Below, piece by piece: positions 17,163 through 26,937 of a DNA stretch of 49,758 nt. This DNA is from Candidatus Methylomirabilota bacterium (lineage in GTDB: Bacteria; Methylomirabilota; Methylomirabilia; Methylomirabilales; Methylomirabilaceae). Every line of letters begins with the position of its first letter. Position 1 is the stretch's first letter. The position numbers and the translations under genes are program-made. Where the stretch lies: contig JACQQF010000081.1 of NCBI GenBank assembly GCA_016207095.1, forward strand, positions 1-49,758. The letters run 5' to 3'. The notes beneath the pieces were generated by a model. The model was not told where the DNA came from. It did no database searches and saw only the letters and a list, made by a program, of their open reading frames with translations.

Positions 17163-18302
17163 ATGCCTGTAGATCTGCATGAGCTGCTGAAGTTAGCTGT
17201 CCAACGACAAGCCTCGGACCTGCACCTGAAGGTCGGGGTACCGCCGGTCCTTCGAATCGACCACACACTCGTCCCTTTGCAGGAGCGGCCCCGCCTCAAC
17301 CGAACGGACCTGGACTCCATCGTCGCCCTCCTGACGACCGAACGGCAGCGGCAGCATTTTGCCGAACGCCATGAACTGGACCTGGCCTACGGCGTTCAGG
17401 GGTTGGGACGGTTCCGAGCCAACCTGTTTCAGCAACGGGGGACACTCGGTATCACGTTCCGCGTGATCCCGCTCGATATCCAGACCGTCGAACAGCTCAA
17501 TCTTCCGCCGATCATCTGCACGCTGGCGATGGAACCTCGGGGAATGGTATTAGTCACAGGCACGGCGGGGAGCGGGAAATCCACGACTCTTGCGGCCATG
17601 ATCGATCATGTCAACAATAACGGCAGCGGCCACATCCTGACGATTGAAGACCCGATCGAGTTCCTTCACAAGGATAAACGCTGTCTCATCAATCAGCGCG
17701 AGGTCGGGGTTGACACCAGATCGTTTTCCGAAGCCCTGCGCAGCGCGCTCCGACAAGACCCGGATGTCATTCTGGTGGGAGAGATGCGCGACTTTGACAC
17801 GATGAACACTGCCATCGTGGCTGCGGAGACTGGCCACTTGGTCATGAGCACGTTGCATACCATCGACGCAGCGGAAACGATCAACCGCGTTATCTCGAAC
17901 TTTCCGCCCTATCAGCACAGGCAGATCCGACTGCAGTTGGCGTCGGTGCTTCGTGGAATCATCTCGATGCGCCTGATCGCCCGCGCTGACGGCAACGGAC
18001 GAGTGCCGGCGGTCGAGGTCATGGTGGCGACCGCCACCATCCGGGAATGTATCGCAGATGCCGACAAGACCCGAAAGATCCCTGAGGTGATCGGGGCGGG
18101 CGGGTCGGAATACGGGATGCAGACCTTCGACCAATCGCTCATGAGCCTCTATCAGCGTGGCCTGGTCAGCTATGAGGAGGGGCTCCGGTGGAGCAGCAAT
18201 CCGAATGACTTCGCCCTCAAGGTTCGGGGAATCGAGCCCGCAGGAGACCAGCCCTGGGCCGCAGACCGGAAGGGAAGCCTTCTCGGAGGACGTCGTTCGT
18301 GA
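17163..18302 (+). CDS. pilT: PilT/PilU-type twitching motility ATPase
   Basis: A 379-residue secretion-type ATPase that would power retraction of type IV pili. The N-terminal domain opens VDLHELLKLAVQRQASDLHLKVG. The ATPase core has Walker A GTAGSGKSTTLAAM, the Asp-box with IEDPIEFLH, Walker B VILVGEMRDF and the His-box HLVMSTLHT. An upstream ATG at 17127 would add 12 residues; 17163 is chosen because homologues begin at the DLHELL segment, though neither start has a strong ribosome site. It lies between recA and recX, an unusual position, and no other pilus gene is present in the window. The C-terminus overlaps recX by four bases (GTGA). Confidence 0.93.
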   Translation: MPVDLHELLKLAVQRQASDLHLKVGVPPVLRIDHTLVPLQERPRLNRTDLDSIVALLTTERQRQHFAERHELDLAYGVQGLGRFRANLFQQRGTLGITFRVIPLDIQTVEQLNLPPIICTLAMEPRGMVLVTGTAGSGKSTTLAAMIDHVNNNGSGHILTIEDPIEFLHKDKRCLINQREVGVDTRSFSEALRSALRQDPDVILVGEMRDFDTMNTAIVAAETGHLVMSTLHTIDAAETINRVISNFPPYQHRQIRLQLASVLRGIISMRLIARADGNGRVPAVEVMVATATIRECIADADKTRKIPEVIGAGGSEYGMQTFDQSLMSLYQRGLVSYEEGLRWSSNPNDFALKVRGIEPAGDQPWAADRKGSLLGGRRS

Positions 18303-18790
18303 GGCGCCGCTCGCCGAGGTCCGCCTACCAGGCGGCAGTGGCCCTGCTCGCCGTGCGGGATCGAACACGGTTCGAACTGTCCCGGTTGTTGGCGGCGAGG
18401 GGATTTCCCCAGGTCGAGCTCGAGTCGGCGCTCGACCGTTTGAAAGAGCAAGGGTACCTGAACGACCGACGGCTCGCGACCATCTGGGCGAAGAGCCGCC
18501 TCCGAGCCAAGCCGATGGGTGCGTATCGCCTGCGGCAGGAGCTCGATTCAAAGGGAGTAGAGGAGCATCTTGTGCGTGAGGTGCTGAGGGAGTTGTACGA
18601 GAACGGAGAAGAGGTGGCGGCCCGCCGCGCCATGGCTGCCAAAGTATCCGAGCTACGGCACCTTCCAGCGGCATCCCGGACGGGTCGGGTCGCGCGGTTC
18701 CTCCAGAGAAGGGGATTCTCGACTCAGGTGATCTGGCGGCTGCTCGGTGAGGGCCGTCAGGCCCATGGAGGCCACGAGTGCGCCGGCTGA
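18299..18790 (+). CDS. recX: RecX regulatory protein
   Basis: This 163-residue, strongly basic protein matches RecX, which modulates RecA filaments. The three-helix repeats are recognisable: AVALLAVRDRTRFELSRLLAARGF, the central LKEQGYLNDRRLATIWAKSRL and the C-terminal VARFLQRRGFSTQVIWRLL. It starts with GTG overlapping the pilT stop by four bases and runs 13 bases into alaS. The recA-recX-alaS association is common in bacteria, which supports the call. Confidence 0.92.
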   Translation: MRRRSPRSAYQAAVALLAVRDRTRFELSRLLAARGFPQVELESALDRLKEQGYLNDRRLATIWAKSRLRAKPMGAYRLRQELDSKGVEEHLVREVLRELYENGEEVAARRAMAAKVSELRHLPAASRTGRVARFLQRRGFSTQVIWRLLGEGRQAHGGHECAG

Positions 18791-21441
18791 CAGGTGGGGA
18801 AACACGAGAGCGCTTCTTGCGCTTCTTTGAACGGAACGGGCATGCGATGGTTCCCAGCTCCTCGCTGGTCCCGGCCGACGATCCGACGCTCCTCTTTACT
18901 AACGCCGGGATGGTGCAATTCAAAGGCGTGTTCCTGGGAACCGATCCCCGTCCCTACCGCCGCGCAACGACGGTTCAGAAGTGCTTGCGGGTTAGCGGCA
19001 AACACAACGATCTGGAGAACGTCGGACGGACCGCCCGCCATCACACATTTTTCGAAATGCTCGGCAACTTCTCGTTCGGGGACTACTTCAAGGAGGGCGC
19101 GATCGAGTTTGGCTGGGAGTTTTTGACTCGGGAACTCGGGTTGCCAGAAGACCGCCTGTGGGCAACGATCTACAAGGACGACGATGAAGCGTTTAAATTG
19201 TGGCAGAAGGTGGCCGGCCTGCCAGAGGATCGGATCGTCCGTCTGGGTGAGAAGGACAACTTCTGGGCCATGGGCGACACCGGCCCATGCGGGCCCTGCT
19301 CCGAGCTGATCATTGACCAGGGGCCAACGGTCGGCTGCGGTCGGCCGACCTGCAGCATCGAGTGCGGGTGCGATCGCTACCTGGAGCTCTGGAACCTGGT
19401 CTTCATGCAATATAACCGCGACGCCTCGGGGACGCTCGCCCCTCTTCCTAAACCGAGCATCGATACCGGGGCGGGGCTGGAGCGGATCGCGGCGGCTTGC
19501 CAAGGGGTCAGGAGCAATTTCGAGACTGACCTGATCCGGCCGCTGATCGCTACGGTGGAGGGATTGTCGCGCAAGGCGTACGGCTCCGACGAAAGGCGCG
19601 ATGTGTCGATGCGGGTGATCGCCGACCACGCCAGGGCGGTGACCTTCCTCTTGGCCGATGGCGTCCTGCCGAACAACGAGGGCCGGGGTTACGTCCTTCG
19701 CCGGATCCTGCGACGCGGTTTGCGCCACGGTCGGCTCTTAGGGCTTGATGAACCGTTCCTGGCCACAGTGACCGACAAAGTGATCGATGTGATGACCGAC
19801 GCGTATCCCGAGCTGGAAGGGAGCCGGGCGCACGTCGCCCGCCTCGCCCGGATCGAGGAGGACCGGTTCGGCCACTTGCTCCGCGAAGCGCTGCCCCGAC
19901 TTCATGACCTGATCCAGACGGTCAAAGCGCAGAAGAGGGACCGGGCCATTCTGCCCGGACAGAAGCTCTTCGAGCTGTACGATACCTACGGGCTGCCGCG
20001 GGACCTGATCGACGAGATCGCCATCGAGCAATCGGTCGAGTGCGATTGGGGCGGCTTCGAGGTGGAGCTGAAGAATCAGCAGGAGAAGTCGCGCGCGCAT
20101 CTCAAGGCATTCGGGGAAGCGCAAGGGGTCGCGACGGCGTATCGTGAGCTTGCCAAAGGGACCCGAACGACCTTTCTTGGATACGGTCGCTTGGAGGCCG
20201 AGGCGACGGTCGCAGCGGTGCTATCTGACGGAGCGCCCGTCGAACGAATCGACACGGGGCGGGAGGGCGAGGTCGTCCTTAATACGACACCCTTCTATGC
20301 GGAGGCGGGGGGACAGGTTGGGGATACCGGCTTCATCAGGGGCGATGGCGTCCTTGCGGAGGTCTTGGACGCCAAACGCCCTCTTCCGGGATTAATCATT
20401 CATCGGGTTCGCGTGAAGCGGGGAGAGCTTCGGAAGGGACAACGCGTTCTCGCCAGGGTTGATGGCGATCGCCGGAGCACGACGGTCAAGAACCACACCG
20501 CGACCCATCTTGTCCATGCCGCCTTGCGGCAGATCCTGGGGGATCATGTGCGCCAAGAGGGTTCCCTGGTCGCCCCGGATCGGTTGCGCTTCGATTTTCG
20601 CCATTACGGGCCGCTGAGCGACAAAGAGATCGATCGGATCGAGGGACTGGTGAATGACACGCTCTGGGCCAACCTGCCGGTTCTCGTCGAAGAGATGAGG
20701 TTGGAGGACGCACTCGCAAAGGGTGCCCTGGCCTTCTTCGGGGATAAGTACGGTGACGACGTGCGGGTGGTCAGCGTCCCCGATTTCAGCATCGAGCTTT
20801 GTGGTGGGACACACACCAAGGCGACTGGGGAGATCGGCCTGTTTAAGATCGCTCATGAGACCGGGATCGCCGCCGGAATACGTCGCATCGAAGCGTTGAC
20901 GGGACCTGGCGCGTTCCAGCACCTCAAACAGGAGGAGGAGGTCCTCCACGAATCTGCTGATCGGTTAAAGACGAAACCCCTGGACGTTCCGGAAAAGGTC
21001 GATCGCCTCTTTGACGCGACGCGCGCGCTCGAGCGGGAGGTTCAGCAGCTCAGAGCGAGGCTCGGGGCGGGGATCGCAGACGAGCTCCTCAAGAAGGCCA
21101 AGGACGTCTCCGGTGTCACGGTCGTGATGGGGCGGGCCGAGGGATTTGACCAGCGCGCGCTCCGGGAACTGGCCGACCGGCTGAAAGACAAGATCGGCAG
21201 CGGCGTCATTGTATTAGGATCATCATCGGATCGACGAGTGAGCTGGGTGGCGATGGTCACCCCTGACCTCACCTCGCGGCTGCAGGCCGGGAAACTCGTC
21301 AAAGAGGTGGCAGCCATCACCGGCGGGAGCGGTGGGGGTCGAGCAGATCTGGCCGAGGCGGGTGGAAAGGACCCTGAGCAATTGGATGAAGCGTTGCGCC
21401 TAGTCCCTGAGTTGGTCAAGCGACTTCTGACGAAACCTTAG
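18778..21441 (+). CDS. alaS: Alanyl-tRNA synthetase
   Basis: This 887-residue class II synthetase charges tRNA-Ala and edits mischarged Ser/Gly. The catalytic core shows FTNAGMVQFKGVFLG, QKCLRVSGKHNDLENVG, RHHTFFEMLGNFSFGDYFK and DTGAGLERIA. The editing domain has the zinc-site motifs HTATHLVHAALR and the later CGGTHTKATGEIG. The C-terminal DHHA1 oligomerisation domain ends with SGGGRADLAEAGGKDP. The GTG start at 18778 overlaps recX and begins one codon before the conserved RRLTGGETRERFLRFFERNGH segment. Full length for the family. Confidence 0.97.
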   Translation: MRRLTGGETRERFLRFFERNGHAMVPSSSLVPADDPTLLFTNAGMVQFKGVFLGTDPRPYRRATTVQKCLRVSGKHNDLENVGRTARHHTFFEMLGNFSFGDYFKEGAIEFGWEFLTRELGLPEDRLWATIYKDDDEAFKLWQKVAGLPEDRIVRLGEKDNFWAMGDTGPCGPCSELIIDQGPTVGCGRPTCSIECGCDRYLELWNLVFMQYNRDASGTLAPLPKPSIDTGAGLERIAAACQGVRSNFETDLIRPLIATVEGLSRKAYGSDERRDVSMRVIADHARAVTFLLADGVLPNNEGRGYVLRRILRRGLRHGRLLGLDEPFLATVTDKVIDVMTDAYPELEGSRAHVARLARIEEDRFGHLLREALPRLHDLIQTVKAQKRDRAILPGQKLFELYDTYGLPRDLIDEIAIEQSVECDWGGFEVELKNQQEKSRAHLKAFGEAQGVATAYRELAKGTRTTFLGYGRLEAEATVAAVLSDGAPVERIDTGREGEVVLNTTPFYAEAGGQVGDTGFIRGDGVLAEVLDAKRPLPGLIIHRVRVKRGELRKGQRVLARVDGDRRSTTVKNHTATHLVHAALRQILGDHVRQEGSLVAPDRLRFDFRHYGPLSDKEIDRIEGLVNDTLWANLPVLVEEMRLEDALAKGALAFFGDKYGDDVRVVSVPDFSIELCGGTHTKATGEIGLFKIAHETGIAAGIRRIEALTGPGAFQHLKQEEEVLHESADRLKTKPLDVPEKVDRLFDATRALEREVQQLRARLGAGIADELLKKAKDVSGVTVVMGRAEGFDQRALRELADRLKDKIGSGVIVLGSSSDRRVSWVAMVTPDLTSRLQAGKLVKEVAAITGGSGGGRADLAEAGGKDPEQLDEALRLVPELVKRLLTKP

Positions 21442-21523
21442 ACCCGCCTCATTTCTCTTGCGCGCCATCCGTGACCGTGATATAAATGGCTGTATCTACT
21501 GACCAAACATCCTCCTGTTCAGC

Positions 21524-22159
21524 GTGTGGCCGATGATGCCGATCGCTCGGGAGGGCTGGATCTTTATTCTTCCACCCATTGGCCTGGCAGTGATGTTGTG
21601 GGCCTTGGAGTGGCAGGCGGCGGCGTTAGCCGTGCTCGTAGTGGCCGTTGCTGTCGCCCTCTTCTTCCGGGATCCCCCACGCGAGATCCCGAGGGGGGAG
21701 GGGCTGATCGTGGCGCCCGCCGATGGGACCGTTGTTCAGGTCATGCCGTATTCTGGCGATGAGCTAGGCGGAAAGGCCACCCAGCTCAGTATCTTCCTGT
21801 CAGTTCTCGACGTCCATGTCAACCGCGCTCCGTTTCCCGCAGTCGTTGAAAGGGTAGACTACAGGGCAGGGGGCTTCCGTCTGGCTTGGCACAATGAGGC
21901 ATCAGTGACTAACGAGCAAAATCTGATCGTGTTGAAGGCGCCGGAAGGCCGGCTAGCGGTGAAGCAGATTGCTGGCTTTCTCGCCAGACGGATCGTATGC
22001 AGGGTGGTCACCGGGCAAAAACTGGAGGTCGGGGAGCGCATCGGCATGATTCGGTTCGGATCGCGCGTCGATCTTATCGTCCCCGCTGGCGCTGAGGTGT
22101 ATGTGAAACCAGGGGATCGTGTCAAGGGGGGGATCAGCGTGATGGGGGCCGTCCGATGA
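21524..22159 (+). CDS. psd: Phosphatidylserine decarboxylase, short (PSD-A/Psd2-like) form
   Basis: This 211-residue proenzyme would decarboxylate phosphatidylserine to phosphatidylethanolamine in the inner membrane. Two hydrophobic N-terminal segments precede PPREIPRGEGLIVAPADGTV. DVHVNRAP carries the conserved His. The self-cleavage site is the GS pair in RFGSRVDL, whose serine becomes the pyruvoyl group. The short length and motif spacing fit the compact class common outside Enterobacteria. Starts at GTG 21524, ATG 21533 or ATG 21536 are all possible; no clear ribosome site distinguishes them. It overlaps pssA by four bases, forming the two-step PE pathway. Confidence 0.92.
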   Translation: MWPMMPIAREGWIFILPPIGLAVMLWALEWQAAALAVLVVAVAVALFFRDPPREIPRGEGLIVAPADGTVVQVMPYSGDELGGKATQLSIFLSVLDVHVNRAPFPAVVERVDYRAGGFRLAWHNEASVTNEQNLIVLKAPEGRLAVKQIAGFLARRIVCRVVTGQKLEVGERIGMIRFGSRVDLIVPAGAEVYVKPGDRVKGGISVMGAVR

Positions 22160-22956
22160 GGCGAAGTCGCCGTCGAGGCGTCTACCTCCTCCCGAGCCTC
22201 CTAACGATCGGCAACCTTCTGTGCGGCGTCTACGCCATCGTCGCCGTCTATAATAACGACTACACCCGGTCGGCGGCGGCCATCCTCGTCGCCCTGATTC
22301 TTGATGGGCTCGACGGAGCGGTCGCCCGGCTTACTAACAGCCAGAGCGACTTTGGCGTGCAGCTCGATTCGTTGGCAGACCTGGTGTCCTTCGGGGTCGC
22401 CCCGGCGATCCTATCGTATGCATGGGCGATCAAACCGTTCAGCCAGATCGGTTGGCTGTTTGGCTCGATCATCCCAACGGCGCTCTTCGTGTCGAGCGGA
22501 GCGTTCAGATTGGCCAGGTTCAACGTTCAGACGCGAAACCTGGACAAGCGCTACTTCGTCGGCCTCCCAATCCCCGCAGCCGCGGCGGTGATCGCCTCTT
22601 TTGTGCTCTTTATACGGGAGTCACCTTCGCTGGTCGCCTTTCATCACGAGCTGCTCTCCCATCGATTGACCTCGGCGCTTGTGGTCCTGACCGTCTATGC
22701 GCTATCGTTCCTGATGGTCAGCCGGTTCCGATATCGAAGCCTGAAGGGGATCGAAATCAAGAAGCGGCAACCGTTCACGCTCCTCATCGGCCTGACGTTG
22801 GTGGTCTTGGTCATCGCTTCGGAGCCGAGCCTGGTCGTCTTTTCGTTTTTCTTTTGTTACGCGCTTTCGGGAATCGTTCGCAGCATTCCCCTTATTAAGA
22901 GGCGGGTTCCGGAGCCGGTGGAGCAGCCGGCCGGCGGCGGGGAAGGCAACACCTAG
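22156..22956 (+). CDS. pssA: CDP-diacylglycerol-serine O-phosphatidyltransferase
   Basis: This 266-residue integral membrane enzyme makes phosphatidylserine from CDP-diacylglycerol and serine. The CDP-alcohol phosphotransferase signature DG(x)2AR(x)8G(x)3D(x)3D is complete in DGLDGAVARLTNSQSDFGVQ followed by LDSLADLVSFG. About seven hydrophobic segments are visible. ATGA overlap with psd shows a coupled pair: PssA product is the Psd substrate. The start follows directly from that overlap and gives a basic RRSRRRG N-terminus. Confidence 0.94.
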   Translation: MRRSRRRGVYLLPSLLTIGNLLCGVYAIVAVYNNDYTRSAAAILVALILDGLDGAVARLTNSQSDFGVQLDSLADLVSFGVAPAILSYAWAIKPFSQIGWLFGSIIPTALFVSSGAFRLARFNVQTRNLDKRYFVGLPIPAAAAVIASFVLFIRESPSLVAFHHELLSHRLTSALVVLTVYALSFLMVSRFRYRSLKGIEIKKRQPFTLLIGLTLVVLVIASEPSLVVFSFFFCYALSGIVRSIPLIKRRVPEPVEQPAGGGEGNT

Positions 22957-23006
22957 CATCCGTTCAGCCGCCGCACAGGCGGCGGTAGGCATCACTGGAG
23001 GAGAGG

Positions 23007-24554
23007 ATGGGCAAGCGGATTGTAGTCTTCGACACCACGCTCAGGGATGGGGAGCAGTCACCGGGCTGTAGCATGAACACCAAGGAGAAACTGGAGATGG
23101 CCCGGCTATGGGCTCGCCTGATGGTTGACGTGATCGAGTCCTGCGTCGCCATCGCCTCGGTTGACGTTTTCGAGGCGGTCAAGACCATCTCGCAGAACGT
23201 GAAGGGGGGTCCGATCATCGCCAGCCTCTCCCGGGCGCGCGACATCGATATCGACCGGTCCTGGGAGGCCCTGAAATACGCTGACCGGCCGAGGATCCAC
23301 ACCTTCATCGCGACCTCGGAGATTCACATCAAGTATAAGCTGAAATCGACCCAAGAGGAGGTCCTCCAAGCCGCAATCGCCGCAGTGAAGCGCGCCAAGG
23401 GATATACCGAGGATGTGGAGTTTTCTTCCGAGGACGCCCACCGGAGCGATCAGGACTTCCTCTGCAAGGTCGTCGAGCAAGTGATCAAGGCCGGTGCCAC
23501 GACGATCAATATCCCCGATACGGTCGGCTACGGACTGCCGTGGGAGTTCGGGGCTCGGATCAAGAACCTGTTCGATCGCGTGCCGAACATCGACAAGGTG
23601 GTGGTGAGCTGCCACTGCCACAACGACCTCGGGCTTGCGGTGGCGAACTCGCTGGAGGCGGTCAGGAACGGTGCTCGGCAGGTCGAATGCACGATCAACG
23701 GGATCGGCGAGCGTGCCGGAAACGCCTCACTCGAAGAGATCGTCATGGCCCTCCGCACACGAAAAGACCTCGTTGACTGGGAGACCGGGATCGTCACCGA
23801 GGAGATCTATCGCACGAGCAAGCTCCTGACCAGCATTATTGGGATCCCGGTCCAGCCTAACAAGGCGATCGTCGGTGCCAACGCCTTTGCCCACGAGGCG
23901 GGGATCCACCAGCACGGCGTCCTGCAAAAGCCGCTGACCTACGAGATCATGACCCCCGAATCGGTCGGCGTTCCCCAGAGCCGACTTGTCCTGGGCAAGC
24001 ACTCCGGGCGACATGCCTTTAAGAAGCGGCTTGAGGAGCTTGGGATGACGCTGTCTGAAGAGGCCCTCAACAAGGCCTTCATCCGGTTCAAGGCCGTTGC
24101 CGATAAGAAGAAAGAGGTCTTCGACGACGACCTCCTGGCCATTGTGGAGGAGGAGGTCATGACTCCGAGCGAGACCTACTCCCTCGACTATTTGCAGTTC
24201 ACCAGTGGCACCAATATCGTGCCGACGGCCACTGTCCGACTGAAGCGGGCGGATGATATACTTCAAGAGTCAGGATGGGGTGACGGCCCGGTGGACGCGG
24301 CCTACAAAGCGATCGATCAGATCACCAAGGTCCAGGGCCGGCTGGCTGACTATTCGATCAGGGCGGTCACCGCGGGAAAAGACGCAATGGGTGAAGTAGT
24401 CCTGAAGCTGGAGGTCAATGGCCATACCGTCATGGGCAAGGGGACGTCCACCGACATCATCGAGGCCAGCGTCAGGGCCTATCTGAACGCGATCAATAAA
24501 ATCGTGGGTCGGGAGGGACCGCCCAAGGACCAGGCCGCTCATCGAGGAGTCTGA
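23007..24554 (+). CDS. leuA: 2-Isopropylmalate synthase
   Basis: This 515-residue enzyme condenses acetyl-CoA with 2-oxoisovalerate, the first committed leucine step. [12 protein letters not shown] (9-20), [14 protein letters not shown] (metal-binding HxHN), [15 protein letters not shown] and EAGIHQHG are all present. A C-terminal regulatory LeuA dimerisation domain with [20 protein letters not shown] is also there. GGAGGAGAGG precedes the ATG. One segment is odd: residues 41-54 read [14 protein letters not shown] where the family normally has an xEAGFPxAS motif, so the conserved Gly-Phe-Pro is replaced. Otherwise full length. A GCCGCC/GGCGGC hairpin lies just upstream. Confidence 0.95.
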   Translation: MGKRIVVFDTTLRDGEQSPGCSMNTKEKLEMARLWARLMVDVIESCVAIASVDVFEAVKTISQNVKGGPIIASLSRARDIDIDRSWEALKYADRPRIHTFIATSEIHIKYKLKSTQEEVLQAAIAAVKRAKGYTEDVEFSSEDAHRSDQDFLCKVVEQVIKAGATTINIPDTVGYGLPWEFGARIKNLFDRVPNIDKVVVSCHCHNDLGLAVANSLEAVRNGARQVECTINGIGERAGNASLEEIVMALRTRKDLVDWETGIVTEEIYRTSKLLTSIIGIPVQPNKAIVGANAFAHEAGIHQHGVLQKPLTYEIMTPESVGVPQSRLVLGKHSGRHAFKKRLEELGMTLSEEALNKAFIRFKAVADKKKEVFDDDLLAIVEEEVMTPSETYSLDYLQFTSGTNIVPTATVRLKRADDILQESGWGDGPVDAAYKAIDQITKVQGRLADYSIRAVTAGKDAMGEVVLKLEVNGHTVMGKGTSTDIIEASVRAYLNAINKIVGREGPPKDQAAHRGV

Positions 24555-24608
24555 TCTCAGGGTGGAGGGAAATTCGAACTCGACGGTTTTCGTTACTCAA
24601 GGCCAAGC

Positions 24609-25655
24609 ATGACTGTCATCGAAGGTCGACGCACAGCGAAGAAGGAATATGCGGTAGCGGTAGCAGGGGCCACCGGCGCGGTGGGCGACACGATGCTCCG
24701 CTTGCTCGAGGAGCGTAACTTTCCAGTCCGAAGCCTGAAGCTCTTAGCCTCGGAGCGCTCAGAAGGGAAGGTCCTCTCATTCAAAGGTGAGGAGACCAAG
24801 GTTGAGCGGCTCACGGCGGGCTCGTTTCACGGGACGGAGATCGCGCTCTTCTCGGCGGGGGCTACGCGCAGCAAGGAGTTCGCCCCGATGGCCGTCGAGG
24901 CCGGCGCGGTCGTCATCGACAACAGCTCTGCTTTTCGAATGGAGCCCGATGTCCCGCTCGTGGTGCCGGAGATCAACCCCGACACCGTTGCCGGCTACAA
25001 GGCTCGCGGGATCATCGCCAATCCGAACTGCACCACGATCGTCATGGTCATGCCGCTGAAGCCGCTGCACGACTACGGCCAGGTGACACGCGTGGTTGCC
25101 TCGAGCTACCAGGCGGTCTCGGGCGCCGGGAAAAAGGGAATCGAAGAGCTCAGGCGACAGACCTCGGCCTGGGTCAGGGGCGAGCCGATCGAGGTCAAGG
25201 CCTTTCCCCATCAGATTGCGTTCAATCTCTTTCCCCACATCGACGCGTTCCAACCGAACGGTTACACCACGGAGGAGTTAAAGCTCATCTTCGAGACCCG
25301 AAAGATCCTGGGTGACGGATCGATCAGGGTCTCGCCCACAACCGTTCGTGTCCCCGTTTTCACCGCCCACTCGGTGTCGATGAACGTTGAGACGAAACGC
25401 AAGATCAGTGTAGTAAAAGCGCGCGAGTTGCTTTCGAAGATGCCGGGCCTTCAAGTGATCGACGATCCGGACCAGGGGCTTTACCCGATGCCGATCCTTG
25501 CCGCCGGCAAGGATGATTGCTTTGTGGGCCGCCTCCGTGAAGATCTTTCGAACGACCATGCCCTGAACCTGTGGGTGGTAGGAGACCAACTTCGAAAGGG
25601 CGCGGCCCTGAACGCCATTCAGATCGCCGAGCTGCTCGTGGCCCGGCATCTCTAG
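24609..25655 (+). CDS. asd: Aspartate-semialdehyde dehydrogenase
   Basis: This 348-residue enzyme reduces aspartyl phosphate to aspartate semialdehyde for lysine, methionine and threonine synthesis. The NADP-binding GATGAVG follows the N-terminal AVAVA strand. The catalytic cysteine lies in ANPNCTTIVMVMPLKPL, the SSYQAVSGAGKKG motif follows, and the substrate/catalytic histidine is in VPVFTAHSVSMNVE. The length is typical of the bacterial Asd class with SYQA signature. It follows leuA by 54 bases and is probably cotranscribed. Confidence 0.96.
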   Translation: MTVIEGRRTAKKEYAVAVAGATGAVGDTMLRLLEERNFPVRSLKLLASERSEGKVLSFKGEETKVERLTAGSFHGTEIALFSAGATRSKEFAPMAVEAGAVVIDNSSAFRMEPDVPLVVPEINPDTVAGYKARGIIANPNCTTIVMVMPLKPLHDYGQVTRVVASSYQAVSGAGKKGIEELRRQTSAWVRGEPIEVKAFPHQIAFNLFPHIDAFQPNGYTTEELKLIFETRKILGDGSIRVSPTTVRVPVFTAHSVSMNVETKRKISVVKARELLSKMPGLQVIDDPDQGLYPMPILAAGKDDCFVGRLREDLSNDHALNLWVVGDQLRKGAALNAIQIAELLVARHL

Positions 25656-25800
25656 TGTTCTGAGTCGCTGATTCGCTGAATAAGATCCCCTCTCTCCTGC
25701 GTGGGAGCCTGCGACGAGCTCAGTCGAGCGAGGGCGAGGGTGAGAGGGCTTCACAACAGGAGCGCACACTGTGCGCTTCTGTTTGTCTTTCTGGGCGCAT

Positions 25801-26598
25801 ATGCCAACCTTTAGGTTGACGATCGAGTATGACGGGACCGGTTATCACGGCTGGCAGGTACAGCCTGGAATGAGCACTATTCAGGGCGTGCTTGAGCATG
25901 CGATGGCACGGATCATCGGGACGCACGTCCACGTCAGAGGAGCAGGTCGGACCGACGCCGGCGTTCATGCCACCGGTCAGGTGGCCAGTCTCCGCGCTGA
26001 TTTCAGATATCCACCGGACATCCTCCAGCGGGCCCTGACCAGTCTTCTACCGCCTGACATCGTCGTGACGCGAGTGGAAGAGGCGCCAGACGGCTTCGAT
26101 GCCCAACACTGGGCACACTGGAAGCGGTATCGGTACACCCTTCTCATGCGGCCGTACCCCTCCGCCCTTGAGCGGCGTTCCAGCCTTTTCGTCCCTCGTC
26201 CGCTCCAGATCGAAGCAATGGTTGAGGCGGCGAAGGTGTTGATGGGGCGGCACGATTTCACGTCGTTCCAGGCAGCGCAGAGCTCGGCGAAACATCCAGT
26301 CCGCCAGGTGTTTTTGGCCCAATTTCGTCAAGAGGGACAGCATCTTCTCTTTGACATCGCCGCGGACGGCTTCTTACGCCACATGATTCGGATCATCATG
26401 GGCACGCTCCTAGACGTTGGGCGAGGAAAACTTACGCCGGACGACCTTAAAGCGATACTTGAGGCTAGAGATCGTAACCAGGCTTCAAAAACCCTCTCAC
26501 CCCATGCGTTGTGCTTGCTGGAAGTCGGCTATATGGCCTTTAGCGGCAACAATGCCTCATCCTCCGAAGAGACGCCTGACGGCGTGCCGATGGATTGA
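25801..26598 (+). CDS. truA: tRNA pseudouridine(38-40) synthase TruA
   Basis: This 265-residue enzyme isomerises uridines 38-40 of the tRNA anticodon arm. Family motifs are LTIEYDGTGYHGWQVQPG, the catalytic aspartate in GAGRTDAGVHATGQV, and the C-terminal ADGFLRHMIRIIMGTLLDVGRG. The open frame continues upstream to a GTG at 25771, but the ATG at 25801 places the conserved first strand at residue 4 as in homologues. It follows asd after a 145-bp gap with low-complexity repeat-like sequence. Confidence 0.94.
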   Translation: MPTFRLTIEYDGTGYHGWQVQPGMSTIQGVLEHAMARIIGTHVHVRGAGRTDAGVHATGQVASLRADFRYPPDILQRALTSLLPPDIVVTRVEEAPDGFDAQHWAHWKRYRYTLLMRPYPSALERRSSLFVPRPLQIEAMVEAAKVLMGRHDFTSFQAAQSSAKHPVRQVFLAQFRQEGQHLLFDIAADGFLRHMIRIIMGTLLDVGRGKLTPDDLKAILEARDRNQASKTLSPHALCLLEVGYMAFSGNNASSSEETPDGVPMD

Positions 26599-26800
26599 CC
26601 TTCTGAACCCCACCGGAAGCCGTCGATCCAACGAAGCATAGAGGGGCCCCCTCGAGGTGTGAGCCTCTGGGGCTCACCCCTGACTGTTCCTTCTCCTCGG
26701 GGGGGCTCCCGCAGGTTCAGTCGAGCGAAGGTCGGGACGGGGGGACCCTGCAACAGACATCAAAGATTACGGCAAGATTGACAGTGTAGTCGAGGGGATG

Positions 26801-26937
26801 TTACTTTGCTACTACAGGCCCAGTTATTTGCCTTGACAGGCCTTCATCCACCCTGTAGTGTCGCTCGATCCGCGCTGTAGCGTGGGGGAGGGAAGGTCGG
26901 TGGGCCCGAGAATGCCGTTTATGTCGCCTACACTCTA
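26801..26937 (+). repeat. 137-bp direct repeat, copy 1, containing a promoter
   Basis: This block is about 94 percent identical by eye (eight or so mismatches, no gaps) to 27782-27918, 981 bases downstream. It contains TTGACA (26833-26838), a 17-base spacer and TAGTGT (26856-26861). Each copy ends 23-45 bases before the start of a gene for a small exported protein. It looks like a promoter and 5' untranslated region that duplicated together with its gene. Confidence 0.85.
26833..26861 (+). promoter_or_regulatory. Predicted promoter for the first exported-protein gene
   Basis: TTGACA (26833-26838), 17-base spacer, TAGTGT (26856-26861), about 120 bases before the start codon. The same elements are conserved in the second repeat copy, which argues for function. 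Confidence 0.6.

Noticed and set aside
17550..18923. 457-codon antisense frame across pilT, recX and alaS
   Set aside because: It crosses three well-supported genes on the opposite strand, is low in recognisable domains and has a Pro/Arg-rich shadow composition.
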